A DNA stretch of 64,000 bases from Nematostella vectensis. Lineage: Eukaryota; Cnidaria; Anthozoa; Actiniaria; Edwardsiidae. The stretch covers positions 2,294,001-2,358,000 of the forward strand of contig NC_064036.1 in the NCBI RefSeq assembly GCF_932526225.1, given 5' to 3'. Below are positions 13,801 to 24,970 of this stretch, one piece after another (within the stretch, counting starts at the first letter, position 1; every line of letters begins with the position of its first letter). Under the pieces are notes generated by a model, which saw nothing but the letters and a program-made list of their open reading frames with translations, was not told where the DNA came from and searched no databases. The translations under genes and the position numbers were made by a program.

Positions 13801-13948
13801 CAAAACAAAGGAAAGAAATACTGAGAAAGCTCAACAAAAAGCTTCAAAGGCCAACGCTAGAGATAAAGAGATTGAACAGTCGGAAAACGTGGACGACATG
13901 GAAGACATTGTGGAGGACTTTCGGTTATCATCGGGTGACGAAGGCTAA
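4842..13948 (+). CDS. NOC2L: NOC2L / Noc2 nucleolar complex protein (complete, 18 exons)
   Basis: Noc2 acts with Noc1 and Noc3 in 60S pre-ribosome maturation and nuclear transport. Exons: 4842-4873, 4957-5076, 5165-5366, 8228-8422, 8794-8929, 9342-9432, 9828-9903, 10075-10185, 10858-10971, 11424-11612, 11924-12063, 12360-12471, 12543-12656, 12726-12827, 12900-12968, 13041-13115, 13457-13555 and 13724-13948. Total 2202 nt, 733 residues (human about 749). The N-terminus has the family block [18 protein letters not shown], followed by long acidic and lysine runs typical of nucleolar proteins. The core carries the Noc2 signature: [20 protein letters not shown], then [19 protein letters not shown], and [17 protein letters not shown]. 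The C-terminal exon is a charged tail ending in SSGDEG. The TACCAAC-proximal acceptor at 12359 was chosen because it restores the [13 protein letters not shown] frame. No defects are seen. Intron 3 is swollen by a 2.6-kb minisatellite. Confidence 0.95.
5459..8085. repeat. 39-bp minisatellite in NOC2L intron 3, about 67 copies, with higher-order 195-bp structure
   Basis: The unit contains AAGGCCCTGTTTGTATGCAG and ATAGGATCAGTGTCAATCT. Variants (GGAGGTAGG, GCAGATAAG, GCAGATAGG, CCTGTATGTATG, GGTCTTGTTTG) recur in fixed order so that five units make a 195-bp higher-order repeat: GGAGGTAGG occurs at 5518, 5713, 5908 and 6103 in the left half. Because 39 is divisible by three, the array stays open for 879 codons on plus and for hundreds on minus. 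Those frames are not genes. Confidence 0.95.
8671..8748. repeat. AT-rich inverted repeat in NOC2L intron 4
   Basis: Two 22-bp arms, 8689-8710 (starting AATCTTTTAATTTAAGC) and 8727-8748 (its reverse complement), flank a 16-nt spacer. An additional overlapping arm pair (ATTTTATATTAAC near 8670 and GTTAATATAAAAT near 8718) allows an alternative fold. It could be a small palindromic transposon remnant or an RNA hairpin in the intron. Confidence 0.75.
10196..10609. mobile_element. Foldback / long-TIR MITE in NOC2L intron 8
   Basis: Two roughly 100-bp arms are inverted copies of one another. The left arm (10196-10297) begins CTTTACAGTAAAATTAGGTC and contains AAGCGTGC and ATTTGCCGAAAAGTTTTC. The right arm (10509-10609), read on the minus strand, shows CTTTACAATTAAACCAGGTC, AAGCGTGC and ATTTGCCGAGAAGTTTTC. 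It has about 210 bp between the arms and no transposase frame. It lies 10 bp after the exon 8 donor. Confidence 0.75.
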
Positions 13949-14301
13949 CCCTGTGTTCTTAATCACACATACTTTATCTTATTGGAATATTGGAATTGCA
14001 ATTTTACAGGAGGCTTATAATTTGTGACCGCTAGCGTAGCAGTGCTCTGCTTTTAATTGCAAATTGGAACCCGGGGGTGGGAGGAGCTTACCCTTATATA
14101 GCGGAACCTCGTGTTTAAGGTCACTATTGTCCCTATAGGATGGATATGTACCCAGGGCTCTTGCCGATGGCAATCTGTCACTAGCAAGTTACAACTCTTA
14201 TGAGGTACTCAGTTTGATCAAGCTTTATTTACTCTACCACTTTAAAATGATACATTTAAAATTGCAATACTCAATAAGCATCAGGTAAGCGCAGTATTTG
14301 C
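13949..14301. other. Convergent NOC2L / chitinase-1 intergenic region with dispersed repeat
   Basis: 353 bp between the NOC2L stop and the chitinase-1 stop. It holds both 3' ends. An AATAAA signal for the minus-strand chitinase lies near 14222-14230. Two segments, 13998-14036 and about 14073-14121, recur at 54400-54438 (inverted) and 54812-54858 (same strand), so this is partly a dispersed repeat. No clear NOC2L polyadenylation hexamer was found. Confidence 0.6.
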
Positions 14302-17300
14302 TTAGCACGTGACATTTGCCGGCCAATCACAAATGTTGGCAACCGTGTTGAACACAAATCCTGAAGGGCAGTAAAACGTGTACATCCTGCCTCCGACGCA
14401 CTGGAAGTACTTGGCACAGTCTGCTGTGTCGCGATAATAACCATCATCTTTATCAGTACAAGTGAACGAGCCTGGAAAACAAGCACAATACTTTAGAGCG
14501 GCTGTTACGAGAGTATGCCTACACCAGGGCATAGATGAGACTTAGAGATGATGAGGCGCGTATAAAGACAGTGTCTTTATATGATTTGTTTTCAATGTTT
14601 ATTTTGCTTTTTGTTGTCTTTTAGTGGTTCTCGTTAACGTTCAGTGCTGATGTTGTTATCCTTTTGTTAATTATGGCTGACGTCTAGAGAAGGTAATCCT
14701 CTTCTTAGCCATGAAGTGAGAATAGTGATCTTGGTAGGGTCCTGTCAGCTAGCTCGTAACGATAAAATGGGGCGAAGAACTAACCTGAAGGTGCGGCTGT
14801 TGTTGGAGGGACTGGGGTCACTGTTGAGCTCTTAAGCACTGCAAATGCGTACTCTGAGTAGCGTTTACCGCTGATCACGTTGTTCTGATCCCAGGAAACA
14901 TCCCACAGCATGATCCCTCCAATACCGGGCAGATCACGGACTTTCTGCACAACAGCAATCATAGAACAATTATCCGAGAACTGCTTTTGTCACCCTCCGT
15001 CCGACAAAGGTTCACTTTCTTTAAACTGCCTCGCCTTTATTTCTTAGACCAACCACAATACCCAAACAATATTCCCAAACATTGCTCTTTCTCTTCCACT
15101 CTACCCTTTCGTTGGCACTTCCATCATTCCAAAGATGCCCTCTTTCTTTCTCTCTTTACTACCTAATTATCTTTTCAGCCACCCCTCTTCCCGTCACCCG
15201 CTCGTTCCATCCAGCTAACCTGATACATTGTTCTGAGCTCCGAAGGCGGTCTGTAGAACTGAGCGTCGCTCGCTCCACCAGTCGCAGCGGGAAGACCCAC
15301 AAATATGAGTGGCCCACGCGGATATCGCTTATTGGCAAAGTCCAGCCACTTATTCAAGCTCTTATAGAAGTCATTGCCGGCACCGGTATGACAGAAGTTA
15401 TTGTAGAATTGAATGTACAGATGGTCAACAAGTTCTCCTGCCTCACCAAGCCCTTTCAAGGATAATGAATTTTATCACTGTAGAACCATGTTAACAAGCG
15501 CGTTTTATTATGTAATGACAACAACCTAGGAACCAGAGGCTCGAAACTTCACTCGTTCACTTGCTCTGTCGACAACGACTGAGCTGAGTTGGTCGTAGTT
15601 TGTTCGTCTGGGTAGGAGTGAAGCTTATGGAACCTCTGGGACCCAATAAAACACAGCCTCCAAGCGCATAATACATAACTGAAGCATGTTTTAAAGAGTG
15701 GCTAATAAAGACGATTGAAGTGTTACCATAGTTCTGAAATAGAAATGGCTTCGTAGATTTTAGGCCAAGAGGTAAAGTTTTCTGAAAATCCGTTTTTGGT
15801 ATCGCTCACGCGACAATACGGTTACAACCCTGGTCCTTGACCTTGAGACTGGTCTTTGACCTAATGACCCCAATGCTATGAATTTAACCCTTTCCTATAA
15901 AGACCTTTTCCTAACAAGGCTTCCCCTTCTCTTAATTGCTTGCTGGAGTTCTGACCTGTTCCGGCTCCAGGCCCCAAGTAATGGTCGGGGTATGGGCACT
16001 GGGGTGCGCCCGTGATCAGGTATTCCCGAGACAGGTCAGCGTCCATGAGTCGACGCATTTCGCGGATCAAGTGCTCGTAGTATTGTCCACTTCCTGCTTG
16101 AATATTAAGGTCTATTCCGCTAGCACAGCGCTGATGAATTAATAAATGCAACTCGTACAGATTGATTTGGATGTATAAGACTTATTCGGTTTTAACGTAA
16201 TATGGGTCAGAAGAAGCTTATCTCAAGGCATTTTAATTGGGTGCCCTGTGCTTCGCGGTTTATGTCAATAAGACATCAACTTAAACCCCCCCCCCCCCCC
16301 TTTTTTTCTCACCAACAGGGCCTGAAACAGGGAAATCAAGTGGTAGTTAGCAGGGAAACACGGGAAAAAAACGGGAGAAATTGAATTTCGAATTTTGCTA
16401 GGTTATATACGTTCGCATCGGCACGCAAATTTGTTACACTTTTCACATCTGATCCCCTTTTCAAATTATCCTTCCAGTTATTATGTATTATGCTTTCACT
16501 AACTAGCAGGCCCTTGGCAATACATCCGCGCCTAACGTCTACTCTGTTGCAATAGGCGAATCGCACAGAGTCACGTGACTTTTAAGGTGGCAAGGTCTCG
16601 CGCGCTTTGGATATTGGCAGCAAATAAGAACCGATCAGCCGGAAATTTTATTTGTCAGAAAATCCTATTTCTTATGTAAATGTTTTCTTTTTCGTCACTC
16701 TCTGAGTTGTTACTCTGATATTGACGTGAGTTTGGCATGTGATTTCTTAGTGCATAGTCACCTCCACACCATCACTAACCTTCCAAACGGCCTGAGGTTC
16801 GTAGTGCCGTCGAACCTGCTCCCACCAAGGAAGAGATCGTAGAAGGTATTGGCAAGTTCTTTGGCCTTGGCTGGGCTTGGTAGAGTCCCATCCCCCGTGG
16901 CGCCACCAACCGATATCAGAACTTTCTTACCCATCTTTTGGCACTCCTTGATACCGTTTTCAATCTCGGGGCAACGCAGCAGGTACGGGTAGTCGGTCGA
17001 TACGGAATCCTTGCAGTGGAAAGCGAAGTTCAATGCCGGTAGCTCACCTGAAGGAAAAGCGGATCACATGACTTCTTTCCTCGTTTGTCTTACCATAGAC
17101 CAGAATAATGCCCCCCCCTCCCCTCGGGTTAGGATGGTTTCTTAAAAAAACTCACCAGCATCCAGGATTTCATGAAGGGGGGGTGGGGGGGAGGGACGAG
17201 CCAAAGTAGCGGGCGCCAATATATACAGCACATGGCTCCTGGATCCGCCACTGGCTGCGTTATGCAATATACTGAGAGCTTTGACAAAGCTTAGTGGTAA

Positions 17301-18602
17301 TACTAGTCTTGGCTACAGGACCAGCTAGATCCGTTAGATGTTTTATTATAACTTGTATTACATGGCTTGTTTCAATATTACCACCTTTAAATGAGTGTGT
17401 GTGTGAGGGTGGGGGTAATAATTATTAAGAAATGTTCGCGAAGTAAGGGAATATGCCGTTAAACAATATCAATCAGGTAGAAACGATAATATCCTTTCAG
17501 ATATCGTTTCAGACCATTGCTTATTCCTAAATAAGGTCCGTAGGCCTTCCCGTGGTCTGGTGGTCAGTGTATAAGAAAGAGATGCGATGAATGATGAGTA
17601 TAATATCACCTTTTTGCCTCTTGTCCCAGAACCCGGTGACAAACGCGAGAGCGATGATGTCGTACTTGGTGGTCAGACAGGTCTGGTAAAGAGACTTCTC
17701 GTAGTTCGCAGGGCCGTTAGCGGGGCCCGCCCCATTTTGACCCCAATATCCGACGAGTCTCTGGCGACCGGTGTAGGACTCTAGGGAAAACGAAACAATA
17801 ACTCTTTGTAAGTCGCATGTTTATGTTTGAATTCGCAAGGATTGGAATCAAAGAAGTCTACTACCCATTCGGTAACGCAAGTATCAGGCAATTTTATTTT
17901 TCAAAAGTCGGAGAGGAAAAAAACCAGGTGTATACTTCATAGGGAACGATGAAACCCGACACTCGGGCTACCTATTCGGGAGAACAACAACCATGACGGA
18001 AAAACTTGACTTGACGCTTCAAATAAGACCCTTTCACATAGAATAAGGCGGAGAATTACTCTGAGTACTTAGTTACTTATAGCAAACAAAATATCAAGTG
18101 CGACTTTTTTTAAATTGATGCGACTTTTTGTAAAGTGTCATTAAAATTTGAGCTTTTCGTCCCTGAACTGATACACAGGGCAATGATGATCAAGGAAAAA
18201 TTATCTTAAAAAGCCAAAATCTGGTTATGTGCACTTCGGCCTCACGTTATTTGTGTTTTGAAAATCAGTCCGTAATACAAGGAACCTATAGCCATTGTAA
18301 GAAATTGTGTCTTCTCTCTCTATCTGGAATTGCGCGTTTTCCAGGTTTTTCCGTCATGTCGAGAACAACGCGTATCTTACCAAAGCCAGAAGAAGGACAA
18401 AAGTTCGTTAACTAATAGTAGTTTTAGGACCGCAACGTTCTAGTATCAGATCTTAATGAAAAAAACAAAAACTCCAGTGATGCGAGAGTCAAATAAACTT
18501 GTGTAAAAAGTTATAAGGTTTGTCCATATATTATATCTCGTTACCTCTACGTCCTGACGCTGCCGCCGCAAAGCCAATCAGGATCAGCACTAACAACTTC
18601 AT
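14302..18602 (-). CDS. GH18 class-III-like chitinase paralogue 1, catalytic residues lost (chitinase-like protein or pseudogene)
   Basis: Exons: 18545-18602, 17610-17780, 16780-17047, 15956-16119 (or to 16130), 15220-15452, 14785-14944 and 14302-14471. It has a signal peptide (MKLLVLILIGFAAAASG), a GH18 barrel with GYWGQNGAG and KVLISVGGATGD, the QFYNN strand and LWDVSWDQN, a short T/P linker, and a six-cysteine peritrophin-A chitin-binding domain ending NVTC. Compared with paralogue 2, one base is missing at the start of exon 4: the aligned acceptor (exon start 16130) runs into TAG after six codons. A downstream AG (exon start 16119) restores frame but removes the first motif Asp. The catalytic DGIDLDIE is here SGIDLNIQ, so the acid Glu is Gln and a key Asp is Asn. 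Hydrolase activity should be absent. Chitin binding could persist. An alternative is a young pseudogene; the remaining protein is otherwise well preserved. Confidence 0.85.
14706..14757. repeat. Single-copy homologue of the chitinase-2 minisatellite unit
   Basis: In intron 6 of chitinase paralogue 1 this stretch (CTTAGCCATGAAGTGAGAAT then CTTGGTAGGGTCCTGTCAGC) matches, once only, the 54-bp unit that is repeated nine times at the equivalent place in paralogue 2. It marks the ancestral single copy. Confidence 0.75.
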
Positions 18603-18665
18603 ATCGTCGCTGTTCCTCAATCCAATGTAAACACTCCTTTATCTGCCCCAGTAGATATATGAGCT
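18603..18665 (-). promoter_or_regulatory. Chitinase-1 core promoter
   Basis: The 60 bp upstream of the start codon matches the same place in paralogue 2 (24906-24966) far better than neighbouring intron sequence. A TATA-like ATATATC lies at about 18653-18661, followed on the sense strand by CTACTGGGGCAGATA. This predicts a short 5'UTR of about 20-25 nt. The TSS itself is inferred. Confidence 0.6.
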
Positions 18666-20156
18666 ACTCATAACACTGATAATTACATATGCGAGCAGTT
18701 AAAATGTGCTATAACAATGCAACTAGTGAAGCGAGGTTACGAGTAGGTAAGAGCAGCGCCATAAATAGCGGAAACCTAACAAAAAAGAAATATGTGACCA
18801 TACATGTGCCACATATATGTCTTGCATACTTTCGATATATGTCAACTATATGTGGCATGTATGGCAGGAGTGTACGCCAGGTATCACAATTTGTTTGAAA
18901 CATGTTTAGCATATATGTGACATATACGTGCTGAGGAAAGATGTGACATATATGTGGAGAAAAGATATGCGTGCCACTAATCACTTTTATAAGGGATATT
19001 TTCCATATTCAGTTGAAAATGATTAATAAAAAGTAATAAGTCATTGAATCTAGGAATTCGGATTAAACTTTATCTAACTTTTTAGAAGAAGATAGAATTA
19101 AGAACTCGCATGGCCCCTATTTGCTTTACTGGCTAAGATTAAAAAATTACGAAGTAGGCAGTGACCAAAATTCGTATGCTAATTTTTGTGATCAGGGGGC
19201 GTTGTAGCTTCCTTTCTTACCTAAGGCAAAATCAGCCTGCTCGAAGTGATGCGAAACACCGACTGGTAACACTCCTATACCCCTCTCAATAGTTTCTAAG
19301 AAACAGCAAATTATTCAATTATATTGGGCGACATAATAGTAGATTGGTCTGGAGAGGTTTCAAAATATTTTTAACTGCATTTGAATTACCAAGGGCGAGT
19401 ATATAATTGCCTATGATTATGCATTGTTTAAGCTTTGTTTGGCTGTACATGTCGTTGCCTTGACGATCTGTCTATTTTAGGTGACAAATAAATGGGTTTG
19501 TATTGGGAATAGAACTGATGACTTTTCCTAGATCATTTATCATATAAATGATACGCGAATAACAATGCAGGTACGACAGAGCTCCTTTGTAAATCCGAGG
19601 AAACGGCCCCCTTCTCCCTGCTCCGGTGGTAGCTACGGCCCTGGCTAATACTAGACTATCGACATATGTCCGTATCGCATCGGCTTTATTGTAATGTATC
19701 AGTTCTCTCAACTAACAACCATCATCAGTTAGAGACGTTAGACCCTTTCTCCCCCGATCAGGGCACGAGCTATAGGTCAACCTCACTCCAAAGTGATGTC
19801 TAATGTTTCTAATGTTTGTTAGTGCCGAAAAAAACTACTTATTCTTACTTATAAACTGGATGTATTTGCCTTGGTTTCGCTCCTCCAACGAGCTTTGTGC
19901 CTTTCCTGCTGATTACCCTGCCAGGGCAATCAACAGGAAATTAACGGGCTTTTAAAAGTGGAAAGATCACAACAAGTGAAATGTGTTATCGACAAAACAG
20001 AGACAGCAGAAATGGAAGAAACTTTCACTAGCGCTCAGATCGCACCCTGCTCGTTCGGTGTGATCACGATCTGATATTAACTCGATGCTTGAATACAGGA
20101 TCTAGGGGAAGGGTTAAGGGGTTTTTAACCACCCCCCCCCCCCCCCCCATTGGGCT
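18666..20156. other. Intergenic, no gene recognised; ATATGT-rich imperfect palindrome
   Basis: Between the chitinases I see no convincing exon. The part at about 18795-18960 is full of CATATATG / ACATATATGTGGC motifs, including an imperfect inverted repeat between CCATACATGTGCCACATATA (from 18798) and TATATGTGGCATGTATGG (to 18866). A C-tract lies at 20131-20148. Confidence 0.5.
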
Positions 20157-20462
20157 TCAAAATAAAGAAAATGATATCTGAGGGCCAACTACGGCAACAC
20201 CTGTTGACACTAAAACGTTTGAACCGATTTGTAAGATAATAATGTCTGGGGCGAAAGGTTCGACTACATCCAGATCGTAACGCTGTAACATATATGCTGT
20301 TCTTCCCCCGACCCCATTGAATTTTACTGAAATATTCGGGACTGAAATTCCGAAATTCATTTGGCAATTATTGTGTACCATGTGGTCGTGAAGGCGGCGA
20401 ACAAATGAGTCTCCTAATATTAGAACACGTGCATGTGTCATAGTGGTAAGTACTTGGCTCAA
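20157..20462 (-). pseudogene. SGNH/GDSL-hydrolase-like ORF fragment
   Basis: An open frame of 101 codons starts MSQVLTTMTHARVLILGDSF and continues to a GVGGRT block and DIIILQIGSN. These are SGNH-hydrolase blocks I (GDS), II (Gly) and III (GxN); block III normally reads GSND but here reads GSNV, and homology then stops near a C/G tract. Such short GDSL-like frames often occur in repeats of invertebrate genomes. Intact catalytic His block is absent. I regard it as a fragment, possibly transposon-borne. Confidence 0.45.
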
Positions 20463-21010
20463 AATTGTTCTCGGCCACGCCCTCTTATCCGTCGACGTTG
20501 TCGCATCTTCCGGGGCGGCGGACGGGGAGGGGCAGTGGAAGACGCTTTGCCCCCTCCCCCCCCCACCTTTTGACGTTTCTATGCAGATGTGTTTTTACTT
20601 GAACGAGCGGTTTTTACATGTACCTTGTACATGTTACAAGTACATGCTACAAGTGTTACATGTATAAATCGATCAGTCGATGGCTTGACAATAAGACATT
20701 ATTTTTTAACTGCTTGTATTATTTTCATCTGTACTCTATGGCAAACCCAGGTACCCCCCTTTACACCTCTTTTCGAAATCAAAATCACTCCACTCCCCTC
20801 CCCACTTCCGCCCCCCCCCCCCCCCCCCACCACTATTCCCACGCCCCCTACCTTAAAGTCCCTGGATGTATATGTGCCCAGGGCTCCTACTAGCGAATTA
20901 CAACTCTGATGACGTCCTCAGTTTGATCAAGCTTTATTTACTTTACCACTTTAAATTAATACATTTAAAATTTCAATACTCAATAAGCATCAGGTAAGCA
21001 CAGTATTTGC

Positions 21011-24000
21011 TTAGCATGTGACATTTGCCGGCCAATCACAAATGTTGTTAGCCGGGTTGAACACAAGTCCTGCAGGACAGTTGAAGGTGTACATTCTGCC
21101 GCCGACACACTGGTAATACTTGGCACAGTTGTCTGGGTCGCGATAATGGCCATCTCCTTTACCAGTACAAGTGAATGGGCCTGAAAGAGAAGCAAAATAC
21201 TGTAGAGCGACTGTGAGGAGAGAATGGAAATAAGATCGCCTTCACCAGGGGATAGATGTGACTTGGCGATAATGAGGCGCGAGACCAGGACACTGACACT
21301 GGAGAAGGTCAACGTCGCTAGTAGTGCATCCGGGCAATGGAATCACACAAAGCTTCCATTTCTTTTTGTAGATCGCTTCTATTCTAGATCTTAGATCTAG
21401 ATCTTCTATTTGTAAGATTGAAAGAGTCTTAAAAAGGGGGGCATAAGGGTTTGCGGTGATGCGGTTTTGCCTTAAATCTTGCGCGGTTTTTCGCATTTTA
21501 TTCCACGGTATTGCGGTTTCTCTAGACTGCGTGGTTTACGGTTATTGACTTATTTTGACGGTTTTGCGCTGTTTTGCGTTTCTCTTTGCAGTTTTGTGCG
21601 GTTTTGCGGTTTTCGCACCCCCTTTATCCCCTCCCCCTCCCTCCTTAAATGGTCTATAGTGATGACTTGTTCTCATTTTAGTTAACGCTTCTTCAATGTT
21701 TATTTTGTTGGTTGTTGCTGTCTTTTAGTTGTTGTTTTCATTGTTCAATGTTTACATTGTTGATGTCTTTCTTGATTGTGGCTCAAATCTAGAGAAGGTA
21801 TTTTTCTTCTTAGCTATTGAAGTATGAGAGTAGTGGCCTTGGTAGGGTTCTGCCAGCTAGCTCTTAGCTATTGAAGTAAGAGAGTAGTGGCCTTGGTAGG
21901 GTTCTGCCAGCTAGCTCTTAGCTATTGAAGTATGAGAGTAGTGGCCTTGGTAGGGTTCTGCCAGCTAGCTCTTAGCTATTGAAGTATGAGAGTAGTGGCC
22001 TTGGTAGGGTCCTGCCAGCTAGCTCTTAGCTATTGAAGTATGAGAGTAGTGGCCTTGGTAGGGTTCTGCCAGCTAGCTCTTAGCTATTGAAGTATGAGAG
22101 TAGTGGCCTTGGTAGGGTTCTGCCAGCTAGCTCTTAGCTATTGAAGTATGAGAGTAGTGGCCTTGGTAGGGTCCTGCCAATTAGCTCTTAGCTATTGAAG
22201 TATGAGAGTAGTGGCCTTGGTAGGGTCCTGCCAGCTAGCTCTTAGCTATTTAAGTATGAGAGTAGTGGCCTTGGTAGGGTCCTGCCAGTCAGCTCTTAAC
22301 AGTAAAGGGCGGTGCACTAACCTGAAGGTGCGGCTGTGGTTGGAGGGGCTGGCGGCTGAGTGACGGGGGGTGCAGCGGTAGTCTGTCCTGGTAGAGGAGG
22401 GGCGGCAGTGGTCACTCCAGGCACGACAGGGGGATTGGTAGCAGTCACTGTTGAGCCTTTAAGCAATGAAAATGCGTACTCGGAGTAGCGTTTACCGCTG
22501 ATCACGTTGTTCTGATCCCAGGAAACATCCCACAGCATGATCCCTCCAATACCGGGAAGATCACGGACTTTCTGCACAACAGCAAAGATAAATCAGTTTT
22601 ATTCGAGCATTACTATCGTCACCCCTGTCCCGACAAAGCATCACCCCCTTTAAACTGCCTAGAATACAGCCCCTCCCTCCACGACATCCTAGACCCTCCA
22701 CAATTTTACTCCTTAGACCAGCCACAACGCCCGGTTATTCTCAAACATTGCTTTTTCTCTTCCACTATACCCATTCATTACCTAACCCTAACCCTTTCTT
22801 TCTCTCTTGGCTACCGAAATACAACCACCCCTCTTCCCGTCACACGCCCGTCCCATCCAGTTAACCTGATACATTGCTGTGAGCTCCGAAGGCGGTCTGT
22901 AGAACTGAGCGCCGCTCGCGCCACCAGTCGCCGCGGGAAGACCGACAAATATGAGTGGCCCACGTGGAGATCGCTTGTTGGCAAAGTCCAGCCACTGCTT
23001 CAAGGTCTTGTAGAACCAATCGCCGGCACCGGTATGACAGTAGTTATTGTAGAATTGAATGTACAGATGGTCCACAAGTTCTCCTGCCTCACCAAGCCCT
23101 TTCAAGGATAAGGAATTTTTATCACTGTAGAACCACGTTAACAAGCAGCAAGCCCTTTATTATCAGTTTAATTTGTTTGCACGTAATCACAATAACATGG
23201 TACCAGAGGCTTGAAGCCTCACTCCTTCACTGAGCTCAGTCGGTTTTTGTTTATTTTATTTTTTTTCGTTTGGGTACAAGTGAAGCTTGGAACCTCTGGA
23301 AGTTGCCCGCCTTGGTCATGCGATGCGCTATCCGGTCAAGCTTCCTTGGCAGGGCAACTGCTATTTTTCTATAATGAATGCATGGCTACAACCCCGGTCC
23401 TTGACCTTGGGACTGGGCCATTTCCAATTGAAGGCATCGCCGCGAACTCCCCCATCCCCCCCCCCCCCCCCTACTTTCATTCTATAGCTAAAGTTCTGAC
23501 CTGTTCCGGCCCCAGGCCCCAAGTAATGGTCGGGGTATGGGCACTGGGGTGCGCCCGTGATCAGATATTCCCGAGACAGGTCAGCGTCCATGAGTCGACG
23601 CATTTCGCGGATCAAGTGCTCGTAGTGGTCTCCTCTTCCTCCTTCAATGTCAAGGTCAATACCGTCTAGCACAGCGCTGATGAATTGATAGATGCAACTC
23701 AATTTTATTTGTTAAGAATAAGTCCTATTTGCATTCGTAGCTCTCTGACTTGACGGCCGCACCTTTTTCCGTATTTATTTTGGCGTGAGTTTGACACAAA
23801 AGACATGAGACATGACATGAGGGAAATTCACCTTTTTGTACCATCGCTAACCTTCCAAACGGCCTGAGGTTCGTAGTGCCGTCGAACCTGCTCCCACCAA
23901 GGAAGAGATCGTAGAAGGTATTGGCAAGTTCTTTGGCCTTGGCTGGGCTTGGTAGAGTCCCATCCCCCGTGGCGCCACCAACCGACATCAGCACTTTCTT

Positions 24001-24905
24001 ACCCATCTTTTGGCACTCCTTGATACCGTTCTCGATCTCGGGGCAACGCAGCAGGAAAGGGTAGTCGGTCGATACGGAATCCTCGCAGTGGAAAGCGAAG
24101 TTCAATGCCGGGAGCTCGCCTGAAGAGCAAACGGATCATTTTCTTCTTTCACGGACTCCTATAATTTACTATATGTGTTATCATATGAAGATAAGGATCC
24201 CCCATTCCCCTTGGACTAGGACACCCTCTAGGTAACCGAGGGTTCAGGATTTCCCGAAGGTGAGGGCTTCGACCCAAAGGAGGGGGCACCAATATATAAG
24301 ACATATGGCCCTCGCCCTGGACCCCCCCCCCCCCCCTGCCAGTGTTATGCAATATGTTGAGATATTTGATTAGACACTGCTTAAAGCCATATGATAAGTA
24401 TATCACCTTTTTGCCTCTTGTCCCAGAACCCGGTGACAAACGCGAGAGCGATGATGTCGTACTTGGTGGTCAGACAGGTCTTGTAAAGAGACTTCTCGTA
24501 GTTCGCAGGGCCGTTAGCGGGGCCCGCCCCATTTTGACCCCAATATCCGACGAGTCTCTGGCGACCGGTGTAGGACTCTAGGGAAAAAGGAACAAAAACT
24601 CATTTGTTAAGCAACAACTGTAAGTCGCTAGCATGGTTTGTGTTTGAATTCACAAACCTTGGAATGAAGGACGTTTAATACCTATTTGGGGAGAACAATG
24701 CGTACCAAAATCCAAAGGAAACACATTCCGCTATAAAATTAAATCCTATTTTCAAAAACGATCGTAAGCTAATAGTAGTTTTAGAACTTTTTGCAAAAGT
24801 TTATTTGGTAGATGGTTTGTCCTTATCGGACTGATATATTTAGTTACCTCTACTTCCTGACGTTGCCGCCGCAAAGCCAATCAGGATTAGCACTAACAAC
24901 TTCAT
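21011..24905 (-). CDS. GH18 class-III-like chitinase paralogue 2, apparently active
   Basis: Secreted chitinase, predicted to hydrolyse beta-1,4-GlcNAc polymers. Exons: 24848-24905, 24407-24577, 23852-24119, 23501-23676, 22866-23098, 22322-22571 and 21011-21180, 441 residues in phase. Signal peptide MKLLVLILIGFAAATSG, then the GH18 barrel opening with GYWGQNGAG as in plant class III chitinases. KVLMSVGGATGD is barrel strand 3. The catalytic motif is complete: DGIDLDIE at about residues 170-177, with E177 as acid. QFYNN and LWDVSWDQN follow. The linker is about 30 residues longer than in paralogue 1 and is rich in T, A and P (mucin-like). The C-terminal peritrophin-A domain has six cysteines. 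Exon 5 was started at 23098 because only that acceptor gives GAGTGLGEAGELVDHLYIQF. Exon lengths match paralogue 1 except for exon 4 and the linker exon, so the pair arose by tandem duplication. Confidence 0.92.
21807..22300. repeat. 54-bp minisatellite in chitinase-2 intron 6, about 9 copies
   Basis: CCAGCTAGCTCTTAGC recurs at 21853, 21907, 21961 and 22015, an exact 54-bp period. The array ends about 20 bp from the donor of the linker exon (22322). The paralogue has the same unit once (14706-14757), so the expansion followed gene duplication. Confidence 0.93.
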
Positions 24906-24970
24906 ATCGTCGCCGTTCCTCAACCCAATATGAACACTTCGCTATCTGCCCCAGTAGATATATAGGCTAT
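24906..24970 (-). promoter_or_regulatory. Chitinase-2 core promoter
   Basis: TATATATC at about 24957-24964 followed on the sense strand by CTACTGGGGCAGATA, nearly identical in sequence and spacing to the paralogue's promoter at 18603-18665. A short 5'UTR is inferred. Confidence 0.6.

Noticed and set aside
15440-15485. Exon 5 of the chitinases starting at the upstream TTCTACAG, implying a frameshift in paralogue 1
   Set aside because: That acceptor gives a stop in the correct phase in both copies. The CTTGAAAG acceptor gives the GAGTGLGEAGE junction in both.
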